Shown here in pieces: positions 59,169 to 64,000 of a stretch of 64,000 nt of DNA (positions within the stretch are counted from its first letter, which is position 1; each line of letters starts with the position of its first letter). The notes beneath the pieces are model-generated. The model was not told the origin of the DNA. It was given only the letters and a program-made list of their open reading frames with translations, and made no database searches. A program made the position numbers and the translations under genes. The stretch is from Streptomyces sp. NBC_00390. Lineage in GTDB: Bacteria > Actinomycetota > Actinomycetes > Streptomycetales > Streptomycetaceae. Where the stretch lies: assembly GCF_036057275.1 (NCBI RefSeq), contig NZ_CP107945.1, forward strand, positions 5,022,001 through 5,086,000. The letters are read 5' to 3'.

Positions 59169-60122
59169 ATGACCCGCGTGGCCGCCATCGACTGCGGCAC
59201 GAACTCCATCCGCCTGCTCGTCGCCGACGTCACCGCGCCGTCCGGCGCATCCGGCGCGGGCACGCTCACCGAACTCGACCGGCGCATGACCATCGTCCGG
59301 CTCGGGCAGGGCGTCGACCGCACCGGGCGGCTCGCCCCCGAGGCGCTGGAGCGGACCTTCGCGGCCTGCCGCGAGTACGCCGCAGTGATCAAGGAACTCG
59401 GCGCCGAGAAGATCCGGTTCGTGGCCACGTCCGCCTCGCGCGACGCCGAGAACCGGGACGACTTCGTCCGCGGTGTCCTCGGCATCCTCGGCGTGGAGCC
59501 GGAGGTGATCACCGGTGACCAGGAGGCCGAGTTCTCCTTCACCGGCGCCACCAGGTCGCTCGCCGGCCGCACCGACCTGCCCACGCCGTATCTCGTCGTC
59601 GACATCGGCGGCGGTTCGACCGAGTTCGTGGTCGGCGAGGAGCACGCCCGCGCCGCCCGGTCCGTCGACATCGGCTGCGTACGCATGACCGAGCGTCACG
59701 CTCCCGGCGACCCGGCGACCCCGGAGCAGATCGCGGCGATCCGCGCCGACATCGAGGCCGCGCTCGACACCGTCGAGAAGACCGTCCCGATCACCGAGGC
59801 CCGCACGCTGGTCGGCCTGGCCGGCTCGGTGACGACGGTGGGCGGGATCGCGCTGGGTCTCGCGGAGTACGACTCGGCCGCGATCCACCACTCGCGCATC
59901 TCCTACGAGAAGGTCGAGGAGATCACCACGATGCTGCTGCGCTCCACGCACGACGAGCGGGCGACGATCGGTGTGATGCACCCCGGCCGGGTCGACGTCA
60001 TCGGGGCCGGGGCGCTCGTCCTGCTCACGATCATGCAGCGCATCGGCGCCCGCGAGGTTGTCGTCAGCGAGCACGACATCCTCGACGGCATCGCCTACAA
60101 GGCCGCCGAAGGCTGGTTCTGA
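59169..60122 (+). CDS. ppx: Ppx/GppA phosphatase (exopolyphosphatase)
   Basis: A 317-residue ASKHA-fold enzyme that removes terminal phosphate from polyphosphate or pppGpp. Signatures are VAAIDCGTNSIRLLVAD, the phosphate-loop region FVATSASRDAENRDDF, the catalytic segment EVITGDQEAEFSFTGA, and VVDIGGGSTEFVVG. It is the short single-core form without the C-terminal HD domain, as is usual in actinobacteria. AAGGAG lies about 9 nt upstream of the ATG. Confidence 0.93.
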   Translation: MTRVAAIDCGTNSIRLLVADVTAPSGASGAGTLTELDRRMTIVRLGQGVDRTGRLAPEALERTFAACREYAAVIKELGAEKIRFVATSASRDAENRDDFVRGVLGILGVEPEVITGDQEAEFSFTGATRSLAGRTDLPTPYLVVDIGGGSTEFVVGEEHARAARSVDIGCVRMTERHAPGDPATPEQIAAIRADIEAALDTVEKTVPITEARTLVGLAGSVTTVGGIALGLAEYDSAAIHHSRISYEKVEEITTMLLRSTHDERATIGVMHPGRVDVIGAGALVLLTIMQRIGAREVVVSEHDILDGIAYKAAEGWF

Positions 60123-60143
60123 CCGGATCGGGCACGTGCGGTC

Positions 60144-60938
60144 TCAGGCGGGCGGGGCCGGGGTGAGGACGACGAACTCCGCCCCCGCCGGGTCGTTGCA
60201 CACCGCGAGCCGGCCGACGCCCTCCGCGTCCTCCGGTCCCATCGAGACCTGGCCGCCGTTCTCCCGGACGAGGGCCACCGTCGCGTCGCAGTCCGCCGAG
60301 CCGAAGACCGGGTGCCAATAGGGCTGCTTCTCCCCGGCGGTGAACATCTCAGGCACCGCCATGAGTCCGCCGAACCTCCGCTCCTGCGGAAGGCTCTTGG
60401 GCGTCAGCATCGTGTAGGCGCCCTCGCCGCCGGGGAGTTCCATGTCCTGGCCGGTCCAGCCGAAGACGGTGTTGTAGAAGCTCTGCGCGGCGGCCGCGTC
60501 GGTGGTGTACAGCTCGATCCAGACAAGGCTGCCGGGCGCGTCGGTGAGCTGGAGGCCCGGGTAGCTGCCGGCCTGCCAGACGGCGAACTGCGCCCCCTGC
60601 GGATCGGTGAGCTGGGCGAACCGCCCCTCGTCCGAGGCTTCGGAGGGAGCGGTCCGCACGGAGCCGCCCGCGTGCGTCACGGCCTTGACGGTGGCATCGA
60701 TGTCGGGGGTGTTGAAGTAGGTCATCCAGGCCGGACGGGCGCCCTCCTCGGTGAGCCGTCCGATCGCGCCCACCGCCTTGCCGTCGAGCCGGAAGGCCTT
60801 GTAGTCGCCCGTCTCGTCGCCGAGCGGCTGGGCCTGCCAGCCGAACACGGCCCCGTAGAACGCAGCCGCCGCCTCGACGTCCGGGGCGCCCAGGTCGATC
60901 CAGCAGGGGGAGCCGGGGACGAAATCAGTGCTGAGCAT
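60144..60938 (-). CDS. VOC (glyoxalase-fold) protein, two domains
   Basis: A 264-residue protein of two tandem vicinal-oxygen-chelate domains. Domain 1 (about 5-122) has PGSPCWIDLGAPDVEAAAAFYGAVFGW, and domain 2 (about 130-262) has PGSLVWIELYTTDAAAAQSFYNTVFGW. The DPQGAQFAVWQ and DPAGAEFVVLTP ends are typical of the hydroxylase/glyoxalase-like group. Substrate unknown; such proteins often act in antibiotic resistance or small-molecule detoxification. ATG at 60938 has AAAGAGA upstream; the longer frame is not supported. Diverges from ndh across 489 bp. Confidence 0.85.
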   Translation of the reverse strand: MLSTDFVPGSPCWIDLGAPDVEAAAAFYGAVFGWQAQPLGDETGDYKAFRLDGKAVGAIGRLTEEGARPAWMTYFNTPDIDATVKAVTHAGGSVRTAPSEASDEGRFAQLTDPQGAQFAVWQAGSYPGLQLTDAPGSLVWIELYTTDAAAAQSFYNTVFGWTGQDMELPGGEGAYTMLTPKSLPQERRFGGLMAVPEMFTAGEKQPYWHPVFGSADCDATVALVRENGGQVSMGPEDAEGVGRLAVCNDPAGAEFVVLTPAPPA

Positions 60939-61091
60939 GGTGGTTCTCTTTCGCCGGGTCTCTGCGTGTGCAGCTGGATCAGCCTGGCACTGTGCCTCTG
61001 CCGGCGCGTGCCGCAACACGTCGGACGAGGTCCGAAGTTTCCGGTGGATCCGCCCGGGCGTGACGCCGCCCGCGGGGGGTCGCGGGAAAGT

Positions 61092-61109
61092 TCGTGAACT
61101 TCTTCACAA
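61092..61109. promoter_or_regulatory. Strong Rex-operator-like site
   Basis: TCGTGAACTTCTTCACAA matches the Rex operator TTGTGAAC-N3-GTTCACAA-type consensus in both half-sites, with a single mismatch at the second base outside the variable centre. Rex is the NADH/NAD+-sensing repressor of respiratory genes in Streptomyces. It lies about 320 bp upstream of ndh and 155 bp upstream of the VOC gene. Confidence 0.7.
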
Positions 61110-61375
61110 GGAAAAAGGCCCTGATGGGCTTCGTGGAGGCCGTTCGGGGGCCCGGAAGGCCCTTCCTGTGCGTCGGTTGAGCTGCCGGGCGCACATTTGA
61201 AGGTGTTCGGGGGCTGTCACCCGCACAGGGGAAGGGGGCTTGGTTTCACCGGCCACCGGCCCTTGGGGCCAGCTCAAGAGGGGTGGAGAACGTTCCCCGA
61301 TACATGGTGGTTCCGTACTCGCGCCATGACCTCGGTCACGTGGGCGGCGGAGTGTAGCAGAGTGGTGCGGTTAGC

Positions 61376-61393
61376 TTGTGAAGGGGCTCACGA
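61376..61393. promoter_or_regulatory. Second, weaker Rex-like site
   Basis: TTGTGAAGGGGCTCACGA has one perfect Rex half-site (TTGTGAA) and a degenerate second (CTCACGA). It ends 34 bp before the ndh ATG, where a repressor would overlap the transcript start. Confidence 0.5.
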
Positions 61394-61427
61394 GCACCCC
61401 CCTGGAGGGGGGTGGATACTCGATGGC

Positions 61428-62816
61428 ATGAGCACCACGGAGCGTCCCAGGATCCTCGTTGTAGGCGGTGGGTACGTAGGCCTGTACGCAGCACGTCGCA
61501 TCCTGAAGAAGATGCGCTACGGCGAGGCGACCGTCACGGTCGTCGACCCGCGCTCGTACATGACGTACCAGCCCTTCCTCCCCGAAGCTGCCGCAGGCAG
61601 CATCTCGCCTCGGCATGTCGTCGTCCCGCTGCGACGCGTGCTGCCCAAGGCTGAGGTTCTCACCGGCCGGGTCACGACCATCGACCAGGACCGCAAGGTC
61701 GCCACGATCTCCCCGCTGGTCGGCGAGGCGTACGAGCTGCCCTTCGACTACCTGGTGATCGCGCTCGGAGCCGTCTCCCGCACCTTCCCGATACCCGGCC
61801 TCGCCGAGCAGGGCATCGGCATGAAGGGCATCGAGGAGGCCATCGGCCTGCGCAACCACGTTCTCGAGCAGCTGGACAAGGCCGACTCCACGACGAACGA
61901 GGAGGTCCGCCGCAAGGCGCTGACCTTCGTCTTCGTCGGCGGCGGGTTCGCCGGCGCCGAGACCATCGGTGAGGTCGAGGACCTGGCCCGCGACGCGGCC
62001 AAGTACTACAGCAACGTCAAGCGCGAGGACATGCGGTTCATCCTCGTCGACGCCGCCGACAAGATCCTTCCCGAGGTGGGCCCGAAGCTGGGCAAGTACG
62101 GCAAGGAACACCTGGAAGCCCGTGGGGTCGAGATCTACCTCTCCACCTCCATGGACTCCTGCATCGACGGTCACGTGGTGCTGAAGAACGGCCTCGAGGT
62201 CGACTCCAACACCATCGTGTGGACCGCGGGCGTGAAGCCGAACCCGGCACTGGCCCGCTACGGCCTGCCGCTCGGCCCCCGAGGCCATGTGGACTGCAAC
62301 GAGAAGCTGCAGGTCCAGGGCACCGACTACATCTGGGCCGCGGGCGACAACGCCCAGGTTCCGGACATGGCGGCCCGCAAGGCCGGTGTCGAGAACGCCT
62401 GGTGCCCGCCGAACGCCCAGCACGCGCTGCGCCAGGCCAAGGTCCTCGGCGACAACGTCATCTCGGGTATGCGCGGCTTCCCGCAGACCGACTACGAGCA
62501 CGCGAACAAGGGTGCGGTCGCCGGTCTCGGTCTGCACAAGGGCGTCGCGATGATCGTCATGGGCAAGGTGAAGATCAAGCTCAAGGGCCGTCTCGCCTGG
62601 TACATGCACCGTGGCTACCACGGCATGGCGATGCCGACCTGGAACCGCAAGATCCGCGTCTTCGCCGACTGGACCCTGGCGATGTTCCTCAAGCGAGAGG
62701 TCGTCTCCCTCGGTGCGATGGAGTCGCCGCGCGAGGAGTTCTACGAGGCGGCCAAGCCGGCTCCGGCAGCCGCCGTCGCGGCCAAGCCGGAGGCCGAGAA
62801 GGCCAAGGCTTCCTAG
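61428..62816 (+). CDS. ndh: Type II NADH:quinone dehydrogenase
   Basis: A 462-residue non-proton-pumping NADH dehydrogenase. An N-terminal FAD-binding Rossmann motif ILVVGGGYVGLYAAR and the NADH-binding motif FVFVGGGFAGAETIGEVED (about 170-190) are intact, with TIVWTAGVKPNP and WAAGDNAQVP near the second FAD contact. The C-terminal KLKGRLAWYMHRGYHGMAMPTWNRKIRVFADW forms the membrane-binding part, and an Ala/Lys/Pro tail ends the chain. Two Rex-like sites upstream fit redox control. No close Shine-Dalgarno is seen at the ATG. Confidence 0.92.
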   Translation: MSTTERPRILVVGGGYVGLYAARRILKKMRYGEATVTVVDPRSYMTYQPFLPEAAAGSISPRHVVVPLRRVLPKAEVLTGRVTTIDQDRKVATISPLVGEAYELPFDYLVIALGAVSRTFPIPGLAEQGIGMKGIEEAIGLRNHVLEQLDKADSTTNEEVRRKALTFVFVGGGFAGAETIGEVEDLARDAAKYYSNVKREDMRFILVDAADKILPEVGPKLGKYGKEHLEARGVEIYLSTSMDSCIDGHVVLKNGLEVDSNTIVWTAGVKPNPALARYGLPLGPRGHVDCNEKLQVQGTDYIWAAGDNAQVPDMAARKAGVENAWCPPNAQHALRQAKVLGDNVISGMRGFPQTDYEHANKGAVAGLGLHKGVAMIVMGKVKIKLKGRLAWYMHRGYHGMAMPTWNRKIRVFADWTLAMFLKREVVSLGAMESPREEFYEAAKPAPAAAVAAKPEAEKAKAS

Positions 62817-62838
62817 CCGCAGCCGCTGTACAGCCCGT

Positions 62839-62876
62839 AAGGGGCCGCCCGCCATCCGTGGTGCGGGCGGCCCCTT
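62839..62876 (+). terminator. ndh terminator
   Basis: A perfect 14-bp stem (62839-62852 with 62863-62876) and 10-nt loop, 22 bp after the ndh stop. Confidence 0.82.
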
Positions 62877-63048
62877 CGGCGTTCGCACGGCCCCCGGGCT
62901 CCCGCGGCCCTCGCGGCACATCGGCCGGTCATGTAGATGCGCGACACACTTATATTGCCGGTGCGTTGCGTAGTGCCGGGAAGTACACACAGTGGTCGCA
63001 TTGTTGGTGGAGGTGTACCGAGGGGAACCACCGTCACGGAGGTGTGCC

Positions 63049-64000
63049 ATGGCCGACGCCGCGCTGCGGCTGACCACTCTTGCCGAGGAGCTGCTGGGAG
63101 TCCCGTTCCCGGTCCGCATCCGTGCCTGGGACGGCAGCGAGTCCGGTCCGCCGGGCTCTCCCGTACTCGTCGTACGGCACCGGCGCGCGCTGCGCAGACT
63201 CCTGTGGCGGCCGGGCGAGCTGGGGCTCGCGCGGGCCTGGGTGGCCGGCGACATCGATGTGGACGGCGATCTGTACGCCCTGCTCGATCTGCTCGCCGGG
63301 CTCGTCTGGGACCGCGACCCCGACGCCCCGGCCGCCGGGCATGCGCTGCGCGACCCGCGGCTGTGGTCCGCGGCACGAGGGCTGCTGAGACTCGGCGGGG
63401 CGCTTCCGCCGCCCGCCCCGCCCGTCGAAGAGGTGCGCCGGCGCACCGGTCCGCTGCACACCAGGTGGCGCGACAGGGCGGCCATCAGCCACCACTACGA
63501 CGTCGGCAACGACTTCTACGCACTGGTGCTGGGACCGTCCATGGTCTACTCGTGCGCCTACTGGGACGGGGCGGGCACCCTCGAGGACGCCCAGCGCGAC
63601 AAGCTCGACCTGATCTGCCGCAAGCTCGCCCTCAAGGAGGGCGACCGGCTCCTCGACGTCGGCTGCGGCTGGGGCTCGATGGCGATCCATGCGGCGCGTG
63701 AGTACGGCGTGCATGTCACCGGCGTCACCCTCTCCCGTGAGCAGGCCACGTACGCGCGCAAGCGCATCGCGGAGGAGGGCCTCACCGACCGCATCGAGAT
63801 CCGGGTCCAGGACTACCGGGACGTCAAGGACGGTCCGTACGACGCGATTTCCTCCATCGGTATGGCCGAACACGTCGGTGAGGTCCGCTTCCGCGAGTAC
63901 GCCGACCAGCTGCTGTCCCTGCTGAAGTCCGGCGGCCGGCTGCTCAACCACCAGATCGCGCGCCGCCCGGAGCAGGACGAATCGGCGTACGAGATCGACG
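63049..64000 (+). CDS. cfa: Cyclopropane-fatty-acyl-phospholipid synthase (3' end beyond window)
   Basis: The first 317 residues of a SAM-dependent methyltransferase that adds a methylene bridge across double bonds of membrane lipids. ISHHYDVGNDFYALVLGPSMVYSCAYW, LDVGCGWGSMAIHAAREYG (SAM motif I), GVTLSREQ and IGMAEHVGEVRF are the family signatures; an N-terminal helical domain of about 140 residues precedes them. The ATG at 63049 has GGAGG about 8 nt upstream. The frame is open to the window edge, about 100 codons short of the usual length. It would act on the products of the desaturase encoded 60 kb away. Confidence 0.93.
   Translation, partial: MADAALRLTTLAEELLGVPFPVRIRAWDGSESGPPGSPVLVVRHRRALRRLLWRPGELGLARAWVAGDIDVDGDLYALLDLLAGLVWDRDPDAPAAGHALRDPRLWSAARGLLRLGGALPPPAPPVEEVRRRTGPLHTRWRDRAAISHHYDVGNDFYALVLGPSMVYSCAYWDGAGTLEDAQRDKLDLICRKLALKEGDRLLDVGCGWGSMAIHAAREYGVHVTGVTLSREQATYARKRIAEEGLTDRIEIRVQDYRDVKDGPYDAISSIGMAEHVGEVRFREYADQLLSLLKSGGRLLNHQIARRPEQDESAYEID

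Larger units (their letters stand above)
60939..61427. promoter_or_regulatory. Divergent VOC/ndh intergenic region
   Basis: 489 bp with no gene that I can support. It carries the strong Rex-type site at 61092-61109 and a weaker one at 61376-61393. Clear -35/-10 pairs for ndh are not obvious. Confidence 0.5.

Overview
The window is a high-GC actinobacterial chromosome segment that reads as the core of a Streptomyces genome. Codon third positions are strongly G/C, GTG starts are common, and the gene content (ppc, pth, rplY, prs, glmU, mfd, mazG, two resuscitation-promoting factors, eno, divIC, ppx, ndh, cfa) follows, as far as I recall, the S. coelicolor SCO3129 to SCO3091 order. I see no insertion sequence, prophage, CRISPR array or integrase.

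Layout. 1-10.5 kb: a minus-strand acyl-CoA desaturase/TetR pair diverges from ppc, followed by a minus-strand run of a sortase-type surface protein, a small membrane protein, pth, rplY, prs, glmU and tRNA-Gln(UUG). 10.7-17.1 kb: an orphan sensor kinase, then a divergent four-gene locus built from polymorphic-toxin and immunity domains (YwqJ-like deaminase, SUKH-3, a WHH-nuclease/SUKH-1 fusion, and a YrhB/Imm35-Pro-rich-deaminase-SUKH-4 fusion) with no export signals. This is the most unusual system here. 17.1-29.8 kb: a solute symporter with its DUF485 partner, an MFS exporter, an ABC/FtsX exporter operon, mfd, a C39-like peptidase and a YidD-like protein. 29.8-37.8 kb is the most variable part: a 42-bp tandem repeat that looks translated but has a broken start, a TetR gene diverging from a frameshifted SCO6745-family gene, an acyltransferase, a secreted HNH lipoprotein, a large helical-repeat protein that appears truncated into the HNH gene, and a GNAT.

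37.8-50.4 kb: lipoproteins and small membrane proteins, a lone adenine-methylase-like protein with an altered catalytic motif, a membrane protein/Ser-Thr kinase pair, an SMP-30 hydrolase diverging from an Lrp-type regulator, and a large YfhO-type membrane protein diverging from a GtrA-type protein. 50.6-64 kb: a SurA-like lipoprotein, mazG and a cytochrome P450; the cell-wall lytic pair rpfC/rpfA with a c-di-AMP (ydaO-type) riboswitch before rpfA; eno-divIC-DUF501-ppx; a glyoxalase-fold protein; NDH-2 preceded by Rex-type operator sequences; and the start of a cyclopropane-fatty-acid synthase cut by the window edge.

Recurrent regulatory themes are long perfect hairpin terminators between convergent genes, several genes whose -10 hexamer lies only 6-7 nt before the start codon (likely leaderless mRNAs), and palindromic operators in divergent intergenic regions. 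Function calls rest on motif and family recognition by eye; no database search was possible.
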